A stretch of 64,000 nucleotides of DNA from Cryoendolithus antarcticus (taxonomy: Eukaryota > Ascomycota > Dothideomycetes > Cladosporiales > Cladosporiaceae): assembly GCA_002077065.1 (NCBI GenBank), contig NAJO01000010.1, positions 434,001-498,000 on the forward strand, in the 5' to 3' direction. The notes beneath the pieces are model-generated. The model was not told the origin of the DNA, ran no database searches, and saw only the letters and a program-made list of their open reading frames with translations. Shown here piece after piece: positions 32,555 through 42,463 of the stretch; position 1 is the stretch's first letter, and the number at the start of each line of letters is the position of its first letter. The position numbers and the translations under genes were made by a program.

Positions 32555-33667
32555 ATGTCGACACAAGGTGATGCTGGCACACCCATCTCACTGCTCGCTG
32601 AGGAGCAGCACCAACATTTCCGGCTTCTCGAGCTACCGCCGGAATTGCTCGAGATCCTGACCTCAGCCAATCCACCCACGTAAGAGCAGCCATCGTGTGT
32701 AGAAAGCTTACTGCGCTGACACCACGACAGCTTGTACTTCAAGTCCGCAGAGGTCGCACCAGGGGAATCTGCAGGTAATGCTGTTCTCTGCACGCACGAC
32801 AAGACCTACAACATTCGACAGAAGAACTCATCGAACACAGTCTACGTACTGCAGCCCCACGAATCCAATGACGAGTCAGGCAAGCAACGGATACAGATTA
32901 TCTCGCAGCCTCAGTCTACGCTAGAGACCACGCCTGCACCGAAGCCATGTGCTGCACCGTATATACGACAGCTTCTGCCCGTGCTCTCATCGACTGGACA
33001 GCCCGTGGGTGCTCGAGATTCGCTGACTAAAGCTCAACTGTTCGCCCATATACCGGCTAGCGATGCTGAGTGCGAACTCGCCTTTCGCGACCTCGCTGTC
33101 CTTGTCGACGAGTATGGCAAGTGCATGATTCCGAGCGCTCAGTTGCGCCTGGACACCTGGCACTCTATACTCGCCGCTGCCAGAGCTAGATCAATCGACT
33201 TGACAGCCAGTCTGACTTCCAACAGCGTCGATCTGCTACGCACTGATGTCAGTGATGTGAATGATTTGCAGGGCACACTAGTCAGCGCTATTGTGCGCAG
33301 CGTACTGATACAGTACGATGGAGGAATAGCAACCCAGGACGTCCGTATCGATCCGAGTGCTCTGGTGCGTTGGGTAGGCATCACTCGACTCGAAGCCATG
33401 TCAGCCAAGACCTCGACTGCTGTATCAATGTTCAAGTCCGCCTGGAAGGACGACATGCCAGAGCTGTGGCGGAGCAAGGTTGATTTGACTCTGCTAGCAG
33501 GCCGCTATACTCTAAGCGATGGAGGCATGACGATCCACTTCAGAGACTATCAGCTCGATCTCGAAGACGATGTGTCTGCGTCGACGGCCCCGGACGGTAA
33601 AGCAGCGGCCGGTTCGAAGCGAAAGCAGTGGCATGAGAAGTTCAGACCGTCTAAACGACCAACTTGA
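32555..33667 (+). CDS. DCC1: sister chromatid cohesion protein Dcc1 (alternative RFC-Ctf18 subunit)
   Basis: Two exons, 32555-32679 and 32731-33667, giving 353 aa. The intron 32680-32730 (51 nt) has a GTAAGA donor, a GCGCTGAC branch and an ACAG acceptor, and joins ANPPT to LYFKSAEVAP. Dcc1 with Ctf8 and Ctf18 forms a clamp loader acting on PCNA in cohesion and checkpoint signalling. Family features: HFRLLELPPELLEIL, LYFKS, the strongly typical AVLCTHDKTYNIRQKNSSNT, and a C-terminal set of winged-helix segments (AECELAFRDLAVLVDEYGK, MPELWRSKVDLTLLAGRYTL). The tail is basic (KRKQWHEKFRPSKRPT). Its stop is only 33 bp from the convergent hemerythrin-like gene. Confidence 0.93.
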
Positions 33668-33700
33668 ACGTCTGGGAGTGCCTGGTCCATATACTGTCGT

Positions 33701-34496
33701 CTAAAAGGGTATCTGCTTCAGCTCCGCTATAGTCCAATACTTCCGCATGTTCTCCGCGCCCAGCTCCTTGACCTCCTCATCCAGATGCTCCCAAAGCACT
33801 GTCCCGAATCCTCCCATCACCTCCCTCAGCTCCCCCAATCGCAACTCTCTCTCGCCATTCCTGCAAGCGCCAATATACTCCTCGAACACCTCCAAGCCCG
33901 CATGGATCTGCTTATGCTGTGTGAGCAGCTCCAGCTCCTTTCGGAACTTGGGCATCTTCTTGGCGAGAACCGGGAAAATGTGTTGCTCCTCGATGGTGTG
34001 GTGCATGGTCAGATGGCTGGCGAACTCCTCAGCTGTGCGGAGAAAGGCGCGGATTGACATTCCTTGCGGTCGCTTGTTGGACTCGCAGGCGCCGTAGAGG
34101 AGGTTCCAGGTCTGGCGGAAGTGGTTGTGCTAGTCATATCGGTCAGATCGGTGACCAGCATCATCCCGGGAAGGGCTGAGGGCTTACATATGCGTCCATC
34201 AGCTCTGCGAGTCGATTATATGCCCTGAAATCCGCAGCGCTGAGAGGCGGGAGATCCTGCTTTGCTCCCGTCTTCACATCTTTGCTTGGAGCATCTTTCG
34301 GTAGGTCAAGCTCCGCCATCTTCTCGAATCCATTGGCCGCCTCCATACCGCGTAGTGTACTGTTCAGTCGCGCAAGTCGTTGATGCGATATGCTGCTGTG
34401 CAGTGCAAGTTTGCTCAGATAGCTTTGAGGACGTATCAAGGTGGTCGCTTGTGTTTGACGAAGCGTCGACTGTAGTCCGCGACGCAAAGGTAGCAT
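33701..34496 (-). CDS. hemerythrin-like domain protein, probably mitochondrial
   Basis: Two exons, 34496-34188 and 34129-33701, giving 245 aa. The intron 34130-34187 (58 nt) has a GTAAGC donor and an ACTAG acceptor. The junction restores the first iron-ligand helix (LMDAYHNHFRQTWNLLYG). Residues 1-50 are a presequence-like segment (MLPLRRGLQSTLRQTQ, no acidic residue in the first 50) pointing to mitochondria. The hemerythrin fold shows the expected ligands in order: HNHF, then HHTIEEQHIFPVL, then LLTQHKQIHAGLEVF, then LWEHLDEEVKEL. Members bind a di-iron centre and are proposed to sense or store oxygen, nitric oxide or iron. The specific role in fungi is not known to me. Confidence 0.88.
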
Positions 34497-34930
34497 ATGG
34501 AGGAATCGCTAGGCATCTTGCGATCCTTGGACAGGGTTATCTTTGCAATGATATGCGTCGGACTCGGCAGTAGTAAAGTCGCGGACGGAACCCGGATGAT
34601 CTGCAACGCGCGTGGGATGACAAAGACAACGATGGACAACGAGGAATACTTGCGTAAATTGCTGCCTTTTTAAGAGACAAGCACACGTGACAGGAGATGC
34701 AAACGCGCAGCGCTCATAGCAATGACTAATAAGAGACCATTGGGAGAATTCGACATTAGCACTCTGTTCGGGTATCGTCTCTACGCTGAAGGAAGCTCGC
34801 AAGCAATATCCTCTCCCAAAATTTCCGCCCGTGAAAGCTCCTCTTGTCCAACAAGCCACCGCACCGGTATCAAACGCCTCGCTATGCGCATGAGAACCAT
34901 AAGCTGCCGTCTCTTCCTGCAATCGCCTCA
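34497..34930. other. intergenic region, 434 bp
   Basis: Upstream of the hemerythrin-like gene and downstream of the SH3 gene, both on the minus strand. A 162-residue minus-strand frame crosses it but runs into the SH3 gene's coding region in another frame and has no family features. Nothing else was recognised. Confidence 0.35.
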
Positions 34931-36848
34931 TCAGTAAGGCCCACTTCCCTCGGTCGAGTCTCCTTCGATAGTCTTCCTCCAGTGTTGAGGCAAGCACACA
35001 CAGACCATTGGGAATGCTTTCACCTCGCCCTCTCCCTCTGGACTCCCTAGCCTTCCACTCTCGCCACTACTACTTCCCGTAGTCATTCCCGAGTCTCGTT
35101 GTGGCCGCCAGTCCTCGGCCTTCATCCTGACCCTCACACCAGTGGCCCATCCATCATCCCAGATACCAGTCACTTTCACCATGTCCCCACGCTCCAAGTG
35201 GAACTCATCTGCGGCTCGGGGCTCGTAAGTCCATAGTGTAGCCACCAGATCGCCGCCGTGGACTTCGTCAGATGAGTAATAGTCCTTAAAGAAAGCGAGT
35301 TGCTCGCTCCTTGCGGCTGACTCCGGCGAAGTATAGTCCTCACCCGACGAAGGTGAAGTCTCGTCAGCAAACGCACGCGCAGCTGCGGCAGCGGAGGCGA
35401 ATTGCGAGCCGCTAGACAGGGAGCCGCTACGCTTTCCCGCTGTCTGCGGCGGGCTTAGTAGTGTACCGTGAGGTGTCATAGCACGTTCTCGATCCGACGA
35501 GCCTGACCTACGTGCGCCACCCAGGAGCATAGGCGATTGGCTGTGCTGGGAGGAGCTGCTAGAGCCTTCCAGCGCCGACATCCGGGTGACTCTACCACCT
35601 GGCAGGACTGCAAGACCAGCGCGCTCACCTTCGCGGTTGCGATCGACTGTGCCGTCTGTGTAACCTGTCGAAGGTGGGTCCATTTGTCGCATCGTCGCAG
35701 GTTGGTTGAAGACACTTGTCGCTGGACTGCTCGCACGCCGTCTTCGGAAGAGTAGGCAGCCGAAGATGATCAGCGCTAGGAGAGCCAATGCGCCAAGAAC
35801 TGCTCCAATGACTATGCCTGCAATCGCGCCTCCGCTGAGCCCTGATCTGCTGTTTGACGTTGTGGCACCGGTACTGCCACTCGTGCTCGTCGAGCCGGGA
35901 GATGTGGTCACCATGGTAGTCACCACTTCATTGAGTGCCGATGACGCTATCACTGGCAGCACAACACCCTCACATCTTGTTGTTGTATTGGAGAACACAC
36001 AGCACGAGTCCGTTGCATTCTGTGAGCTTGACGCGCAATATGAGCATAGCGACCCAAGATTGGAGCCGTAGCCGCAATTCTCTGGCTCATTGTACGCAGC
36101 TGGTATGCAAGTTTTCGTCAATGAGTCGGCAGGCAGTGCGCAATTGGTGAAGTCAGCTCGGATCTGCGTTAGTGCTCCGTCTCCGGCATTGCCACAGATA
36201 TCGCTTGCGACAATCTCCTGCTCGCTCTGTGCGTATTCGCCACAGGAGTCCGCACATAGTGGTCGTGTGGCGTCGCCTGTGAGGTCGCATGGCGTGAGTG
36301 AGTTCTGCACGATCGCATTGCAGAGCACGCTCGTTGTGTATCTTGCGTAGAATGCTGTTGTGTTGTCAAGATTAACATTAGAGCAGCCTATGAGCTGCTG
36401 ATATCTGCAAGGATGTCAGCGCATGCGATAGGCCAGGTCGCAGACTGTTCACCTACCGTTGTTCTGTAAAGCCATTGGCAATGTATGTTTGTATTGCTGA
36501 ATCGAACGACGCCGTGTCCGTCACACTTGAGAGGAAGGGAAACAGTCCAGTGAAGTTGCTGTTTGTAGATATCGAGGATGCATTGAAGGATGGACACGTC
36601 GTGGAGTCTGCCAGAGAGATACAGCTTTGTGCCGCCGCCGCCGTGATCTGGGTCGCGATGAGTCCGCATGTGAAGCCTACGCCTAGCCTTCGTCTTCGCC
36701 GTTGCTTCGACCGTTGTGGTGTTCTCGTTCGTGTGGGTGTCGGCAGCTCTTGTCGGCCATGCTCGGACGAGCTGCGGTGTGTATAAGCTCCATGCACATC
36801 CTCCAACGTCCTCCTGCGCCGTTTGCTGTCATGCACAACGCTCTCCAT
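34931..36848 (-). CDS. single-pass membrane protein with Cys-rich extracellular region and C-terminal SH3 domain
   Basis: Two exons, 36848-36457 and 36404-34931, giving 621 aa. The intron 36405-36456 (52 nt) has a GTAGGT donor, a CTGAC branch and a TGCAG acceptor. The ATG at 36848 is the first in frame. A 55-residue Arg-rich N terminus precedes a hydrophobic segment (LGVGFTCGLIATQITAAAA) that looks like a signal sequence or anchor. A Cys-rich, N-glycosylation-site-rich region follows (CADSCGEY, CGYGSNLGSLCSYC, NATDSCC). Then come a Ser/Thr stalk, a transmembrane helix (AIAGIVIGAVLGALALLALI) closed by RRRR, a disordered cytoplasmic region, and an SH3 domain (VATLWTYEPRAADEFHLERG, DDGWATGVR, AFPMVCVCLP). 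It probably links the cell surface or wall to cortical actin or polarity proteins. That role is inferred; I do not recognise a named orthologue. Confidence 0.85.
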
Positions 36849-37906
36849 CGTCTTGCTCTTGTCACTGCTTATGCGCCAGGCCACGCGCGATGTCAACCCA
36901 GAGACTGCGGGCTTGTCGTAGTCCGAGGTCGCCTCCAATGCTGCCAACAGAGCTCGGTCGGAACTGCTCCCTGAATCGCGCTCTCAAATCAAATCGCTGT
37001 AGACATGCTCAAACGAGTGTATCAACTTTCCAATGGCCTGACACTTCACCAAGCCCTCTAGCACTGTCCAAAACACAAGTGCAGTCGCTCACACAGCAAG
37101 GTCAAGTCGCACAAGACGCACCTCCCGCTTCAAGGGCGTCCCTGCTTCCCTCCGGCAAACAACCGCAGCTCGCGCACTGGCAACGAGCGCACGACTCGGC
37201 ACATCGCATGCATCTCGCACCATGCTGGAGTCAGCATAGCGGCCGTGGAGCTGACCGTGTTTCATTGGTGGAGACGGAGATAGAGACTGTGAACTGTGTC
37301 TGTGCGGTGCGTGTGGAAATTGCAGAACAGTGGTACTGGATAAAGTATCACGGGTCCACTCCTCGGCGATGCGATGATAAGACTGGATAGTGTGAGCCAT
37401 AGTTCACAAGTACGCTCTGGTAGACTTCATTGTAATCTCTGAGGTGGGCGATACAGCTACTTCGTCTCAAGTCGAGACTAGCAGTTTCGCGACCAAACAC
37501 GTAAACACGAAACAACCCCCACTCCAATGCTCGAGCACCTGCATATTGACCCGCTCCCGGCTGCACGATCCATGTGCGCCAAGTATAGCGCAGATCCTCC
37601 ACAACGATAACACCACCGACATCAATGGCGCTCGAATCTCACCCGCAGATCTATGTCTGGAATCCACGTGGGCACATGCCGAGCAAGCCGAGGGACTGGA
37701 TCTGCAAAGGGAGGGTCAAAGCACGGTACGGGTGGAGGGTGTACCAGTCTGTAGTGGAACATGGAGACGTCAGGCACCGACTGTGTCGATATATGTACAG
37801 ATCTGGGCTATGTGTAGCTCCATCCGGCTGTGCTGGGCCAGCTTGTGTACATCCATCCAATGCAGCCCGAACGCCTCGCTATGCAATCATGGGTCAATAT
37901 ATCACA
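36849..37906. other. intergenic region, 1.06 kb
   Basis: Holds the SH3 gene promoter and the 3' flank of the PPR-like gene. A C/A-rich leader-like stretch at about 37500-37620 precedes a plus-strand ATG at 37625 that opens a 109-codon frame without recognisable features, overlapping the PPR-like gene 3' end. A CACGTG lies near 37670. Confidence 0.35.
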
Positions 37907-40000
37907 TCAAGCTGTCAGCTCCATCGGCCGCTCAGCCAGCTCGTACTCGTCTAGCTCGAGCCCAGCTGGCATGGTACCATGGAGCTGCTCCAGTGTGATC
38001 GACAGTGGCGGCTCTAAGGTTCTTGTGGGAGGCCGCATAGCTTTCGTCGGCGCGCTCGAAGTTGCGGACAGAGTCGACTCGTCAGGTCTAGAAGTCGGCG
38101 GCGTATACTTAACCTTGACCTCAGATGCGAAGCCATACTCCAGCAGCGTAGGTGCCGGCACCACACTTAGCTCATCGAGCATCGCGCTCGCCTCGCCCGC
38201 CTGGTGAATTGGTCTGTACTGTGAGAGATGTTGGGCCTCGTCCGTAGTGTCTGAGCTCGCAAAGCGAGTGTCGTCTTTTGACTTCTTCCCCAGCTTCTCC
38301 GTGATCTGGGACCGTACGCTCCTGCCTCTGACCTCGAGCATGCCTCTTTCAGCCACGCCTTGAATCTCAGCCCTTCTCAGATCGCTTTTCACAAGTCCCT
38401 CGAGCTTCTGGGATTGCACTCCGTGATCGATCACAGCCTCCCTCCAGATTCTCTTGTAGATTCTCTGCTCGCCAGATCCCAGGCATAATCTCAACATAGC
38501 ACCAAAAGCGTTCAGCGGAATGCTGTCCTGCACCTCACGCTTATTTGCTCGACTCTGAACGGCAAGCCCCTGAATCTGCTCCCACACACCTTTTCCCGCA
38601 TCCCAATCGTTGCGAGCAGCGCAGTCACGCAGCAGACTCGACAATCCAGCCATGCATATTCCCCAACCCTCTTGAGAGAAAGACTTGCAGAGCCCGAGCG
38701 CAGTATCGAATCCGGCGAAATGTAGGAGGCCTGAGATCAGGGATGACATAACTCGAGGAGTTGGGTAAGGAAGTTGGATGATCTTATCTGGCTCACCTTC
38801 TTTCGGCTTCAGGCGGGACTTGCCAGCATCGGTGATTCTTATGTCTGGTCGAGCAAGCGAGAGACCGTTGTGCTTGCCTCGCATCTTCTCGACGTAGCGA
38901 AGAAAGCCGGCAGCGTCGTCGTGCTTGGTGTAGCTGTCTAGGATGGCGGAGATCGTGATCTCATTGGGGCGAAGCTGGGAAAGGGTGAGGGAGGTGATGA
39001 CGTGGCGGCTAATCTCTGAGAGATTGACGTGGGACACTCCGAGTAGGAGTGCATTGTAGGTGTCGAGGTTCGGTGGTGAGGTGGTCTGTGAGAGTGTGTA
39101 GCTCATCTTCGCCAGAAGCTCGACCGTGCTAACGTGGTATCGCTTGTGTTGTCGGAACAATGTCTCTAGCGATCGATTAAGGTCTAACGGAGGCTCGTAG
39201 GTGCGGCCTTGTCCTGGTACACCTCCGAGACTGTTGAGCGGAACACGACTGTCTGACCGCTTGTACCCCTCCAAGGAGGGTGCACACTTCCAGACAGCTC
39301 TAAGGTCATCCTGCAGCTCACGGATGCGGAGTCTCGTGGCTGAGCCATAGCTTGTCAAGTGCTTCGCATAGTTCTGGGGTACAGTCGCCAGCGCTTGCTC
39401 CAGATAGCCCAGGTCATGCAAGGTAAGTAGGGTTCGGAGCTGCAACAGATCGATGGAGATTCCGATGATCTCGACCTTCTTCGCCGACCACGCACGTTGA
39501 TCGTTTTGAGATCGCCTTGCCGGCGATGCGAATACCGACTCTGGTGCGAGGTTGTGCCTTTGGAGTGGTGGTCCAGTGTTGACTGGCCATCGTGGAGGTC
39601 GTGCATCATTTTCAGCCTCAATGGAGGCAAGCATGTCATGATCCCCAAGGTACTCCGTCGTCGCTTGCACCAGCATATCATCCTCGCTCCGGACATCTTG
39701 CTGAGCCGTCTCCTCCACTGGCACCTCAAGCTCTACCCTCCCCTCTACCGCCAACTCATGCTTCACCTCCGCAATGGCGCTGTCCCACTTCTCACGCCTC
39801 TGCACCTTCCGTCCAGCATCCAGAGTCGCCGCGGCTGCGAAAATGCCGGAGTACCATAGTGTCGAGCTCGTCAGGTACCTAGGTGCTCCATTTGCTGCGG
39901 TGGCGCCGGCTCGCCGTGTCACTCCGCCCGTAGAGGGAAGGCAGTGCGGACACCGGCATCCGACTCGAACTTGCGCTATGCGCGACCAGATCGTCTGCAT
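37907..40000 (-). CDS. mitochondrial pentatricopeptide-repeat-like protein
   Basis: Single exon, 697 aa, ATG at 40000. The N terminus has a cleavable-presequence look (MQTIWSRIAQVRVGCRCPHC, Arg-rich) and then the segment LWYSGIFAAAATLDAGRKVQ, a pattern I associate with fungal mitochondrial PPR-type expression factors. The middle is helical-repeat sequence; the best PPR-like units are TYNALLLGVSHVNLSEISRH and LRPNEITISAILDSYTKHDD, followed by AGFLRYVEKMRG and PTPRVMSSLISGLLHFAGFD. It probably binds a mitochondrial transcript and affects its stability or translation; target unknown. The C-terminal 150 residues are disordered. It is divergent from the kinase gene. Confidence 0.78.
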   Translation of the reverse strand: MQTIWSRIAQVRVGCRCPHCLPSTGGVTRRAGATAANGAPRYLTSSTLWYSGIFAAAATLDAGRKVQRREKWDSAIAEVKHELAVEGRVELEVPVEETAQQDVRSEDDMLVQATTEYLGDHDMLASIEAENDARPPRWPVNTGPPLQRHNLAPESVFASPARRSQNDQRAWSAKKVEIIGISIDLLQLRTLLTLHDLGYLEQALATVPQNYAKHLTSYGSATRLRIRELQDDLRAVWKCAPSLEGYKRSDSRVPLNSLGGVPGQGRTYEPPLDLNRSLETLFRQHKRYHVSTVELLAKMSYTLSQTTSPPNLDTYNALLLGVSHVNLSEISRHVITSLTLSQLRPNEITISAILDSYTKHDDAAGFLRYVEKMRGKHNGLSLARPDIRITDAGKSRLKPKEGEPDKIIQLPYPTPRVMSSLISGLLHFAGFDTALGLCKSFSQEGWGICMAGLSSLLRDCAARNDWDAGKGVWEQIQGLAVQSRANKREVQDSIPLNAFGAMLRLCLGSGEQRIYKRIWREAVIDHGVQSQKLEGLVKSDLRRAEIQGVAERGMLEVRGRSVRSQITEKLGKKSKDDTRFASSDTTDEAQHLSQYRPIHQAGEASAMLDELSVVPAPTLLEYGFASEVKVKYTPPTSRPDESTLSATSSAPTKAMRPPTRTLEPPLSITLEQLHGTMPAGLELDEYELAERPMELTA

Positions 40001-40495
40001 TATTGATGCATGGTCAAGGCAGCGATGGCGGTGCGGTAATCACGAAAGCTGCATCACGCTGTGTAGATCGATGTACCCGAGCCGAAGATCGATGCCAAGC
40101 CATCGAGATCGTAGGGCTGACTCCACGCCCTAGACTCATCGTTAACAGCATTGATCTTGACCAGAGTATACATACGAAAATGCCAGCTGTCCTCTCGAAG
40201 ACCTTCGAAGGTACTGGAAGCGGAGAGAATAAATCATGAGATATCGCGAATGACTTGAAGGTGTTTGTTGCCTGCAAGCTCCAATGGTCTTTGAAAAGCC
40301 ATTGGGTTGCTCTTGCTGGGCATCCGTTGTAAAGTAGCGCACCTAGAGGTGAACCCACAGTCAGCTGCACTCAAGGCATTCAACCCGCCTGAGACGGGGA
40401 GATCACAAGTCTTGCACGCGGATAGTCTGAGATGCGAATGGACTCGCTCTGGCCCTACTGGGACACATACGTGCCACAAGACCAGATGACCCAGC
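40001..40495. other. divergent intergenic region, 495 bp
   Basis: Between the PPR-like gene and the kinase gene. Contains a CCAAT near 40282 and ordinary leader sequence. No RNA gene or repeat was recognised. Confidence 0.35.
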
Positions 40496-42463
40496 ATGTC
40501 CAAGTTCTTCCGATCCGGCAATTCCGACTCCTCCGACTCGACAACAACGTCAGACAGCGAAAGCAACTCTGACGATGTCAATCACGGAGAGAACCTTACG
40601 CGTGAGGGTACCTCACCGCGAAACGAGGTCGCCCGCACTGTGCCGACTACTACTAGTAACAAGGACCTCCTCCTACACGCCCTCTTGGAAGAACGATGTC
40701 GCAACGATGTACGTCAAGACGCCACACGAAGGGGACTGTCGCTCGATGAAAGCGAGCTCACATTACAGGCGAGGACCAAGTATCAGAGTCTGAGTGCCGA
40801 GCTTGCACGCCTTGGTGTTATTGATGATGAGCCAGCTGGCCAGGACCGCGCACCGATCAGGGCACAGGTGCTTCGTGGTCTGGAGCTCTTGTCTCAGAGC
40901 CCGACGCCGGTGCCGGATGCTTTCCAAGTAACCCCAGCGCCGTCGCGACTGCTCATCGACGCTGGACCACAAGTAGAGCCGAGCGCCATGCGTGAGCTCG
41001 TGGGATCGAAGTACCTGACAGATGTACAGCTTGATCTGGCCTCTAATGCGCAGCAAGCTGCACCAAGCCGATACCTGCATGAGTTTGAGGAGATTGACTT
41101 GATCGGGAAAGGCGGCTATGGCTCAGTCTACGCCTGTCGGCATCGACTTGACAATGTCATATACGCTGTGAAGAAGGTAGCTCTGCCATCACCGGGGCCC
41201 GTGAGATATCCGCCAGAGGTGTCGTCCGAAACCGATACTGTACTGAACGAAGTGCGCATGCTGGCCCGTCTTGATCATCCGAATATCGTGCGATACCATG
41301 CCGGCTGGATCGATTGGGTAAACGCTAGCGGACGCGTATTCCCAGTATCAGATGCTACAGGTGGCGCTGATGCCGTCTCCTTCTCGGCTGGTGCGTCCCT
41401 AGGCCGCATCATCACTGAGACGGATACAGACGAGAGTCATATCACTTTCGAGCACAGCAACCAGAACCCAGGGTGCCCATCCTCCGCAGACGATTCACAC
41501 GTATCAACAACTTCAAGCGATGGCCCTCATCGACAGCTGATGCCGCGAGATCCACTGTATGTCTCGGCCATGGACGACACTACTCATGCAGAGGGCATAG
41601 CATCAAAGTCTCGCAGCTTCAACACGGGTAGCGAGGTCACTGGGAGTGACGGACCTGCCGAGCGCATCAACGGGCCCTACCTGGCTTTGCACATACAGAT
41701 GGCGCTATATCCGATGAACCTCGCTGTATTTTTGACTCCGCTTGCTCATGCACCACAGTCGCTGCTGTGTCACTGTTTCCACGTCCGACCGTCAGTACGC
41801 ATCTTACTGGCGATCATAGATGGTGTGGACTACCTCCACCTCAACAACGTGGTGCATCGCGACCTCAAGCCTGGGAACGTGTTCCTCGAAGCATGCACAA
41901 ATAGATATGCAGACGGTTCGGTCGATTTGTTCGACTGTCCCACCTGCCTCCACATCACTGATGCGCCAACAGTCGGTGGTGCCGAGCAGCAGCATCATTC
42001 TGAGCTGGCTGGTGCTAGTCTCGGAACGTCCGCTGAAAGCAGTGCCATTGCGTCCAACGCATACCCCACAACTACAGGAGCCAAGAACACCGCCATACGG
42101 CGTCTCCGCGTCCGCATCGGCGACTTCGGCCTGGCGCAATTGCGTACTTCTGGTGCCACAGGCACTCATTCGCTCGATGTCGGCACTGCTCTCTACCAGC
42201 CATCTGCGATTCCACATCCGCACAGTCCACAGCTTGACATATATGCATTGGGCATCATAGCGTTCGAACTGGTGTGGCCTTTCGCTACTCGAATGGAGCG
42301 CCATACGACCCTATCAGCAGTCAAAGTTAGCGTCTTTCCACAAGACTTCGACGCACAGATGGGCGACGGAGGAAAATTGAGGAATTGCATTGATGCGATG
42401 CTCACAGACTCTGTTATCGCGTTGTCGGAGGTGAGAAGGAGGCTGCAGCAGATTCTCGACTGA
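40496..42463 (+). CDS. HRI/PEK-like eIF2-alpha protein kinase
   Basis: Single exon, 655 aa, ATG at 40496. An acidic Ser-rich start is followed by SNKDLLLHALLEERCRNDV and a helical N-terminal region, then the kinase (YLHEFEEIDLIGKGGYGSVY). Catalytic elements: glycine loop, YAVKKV, the alphaC Glu in LNEVRMLARLDHPNIVRY, HRDLKPGNVFLE (HRD about 454-456) and GDFGLAQ (Asp about 543). A long Ser/Thr-rich insert splits the N lobe, and a second one (about residues 468-537) lies between HRDLKPGN and DFG, as in eIF2alpha kinases. The C lobe has LDIYALGIIAFELVWPFATR and MERHTTLSAVK, strongly HRI-like. Such kinases phosphorylate eIF2alpha under stress. The APE position reads YQPSAI, so the usual Glu is missing. 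Confidence 0.85.
   Translation: MSKFFRSGNSDSSDSTTTSDSESNSDDVNHGENLTREGTSPRNEVARTVPTTTSNKDLLLHALLEERCRNDVRQDATRRGLSLDESELTLQARTKYQSLSAELARLGVIDDEPAGQDRAPIRAQVLRGLELLSQSPTPVPDAFQVTPAPSRLLIDAGPQVEPSAMRELVGSKYLTDVQLDLASNAQQAAPSRYLHEFEEIDLIGKGGYGSVYACRHRLDNVIYAVKKVALPSPGPVRYPPEVSSETDTVLNEVRMLARLDHPNIVRYHAGWIDWVNASGRVFPVSDATGGADAVSFSAGASLGRIITETDTDESHITFEHSNQNPGCPSSADDSHVSTTSSDGPHRQLMPRDPLYVSAMDDTTHAEGIASKSRSFNTGSEVTGSDGPAERINGPYLALHIQMALYPMNLAVFLTPLAHAPQSLLCHCFHVRPSVRILLAIIDGVDYLHLNNVVHRDLKPGNVFLEACTNRYADGSVDLFDCPTCLHITDAPTVGGAEQQHHSELAGASLGTSAESSAIASNAYPTTTGAKNTAIRRLRVRIGDFGLAQLRTSGATGTHSLDVGTALYQPSAIPHPHSPQLDIYALGIIAFELVWPFATRMERHTTLSAVKVSVFPQDFDAQMGDGGKLRNCIDAMLTDSVIALSEVRRRLQQILD

Noticed and set aside
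34509..34997. 162-codon minus-strand frame between the hemerythrin-like and SH3 genes
   Set aside because: It overlaps the SH3 coding end in another frame and has no family-like sequence.
36716..37390. 224-codon plus-strand frame opposite the SH3 gene start
   Set aside because: It is antisense to the SH3 first exon and starts outside any ATG context; its composition is that of a shadow frame.
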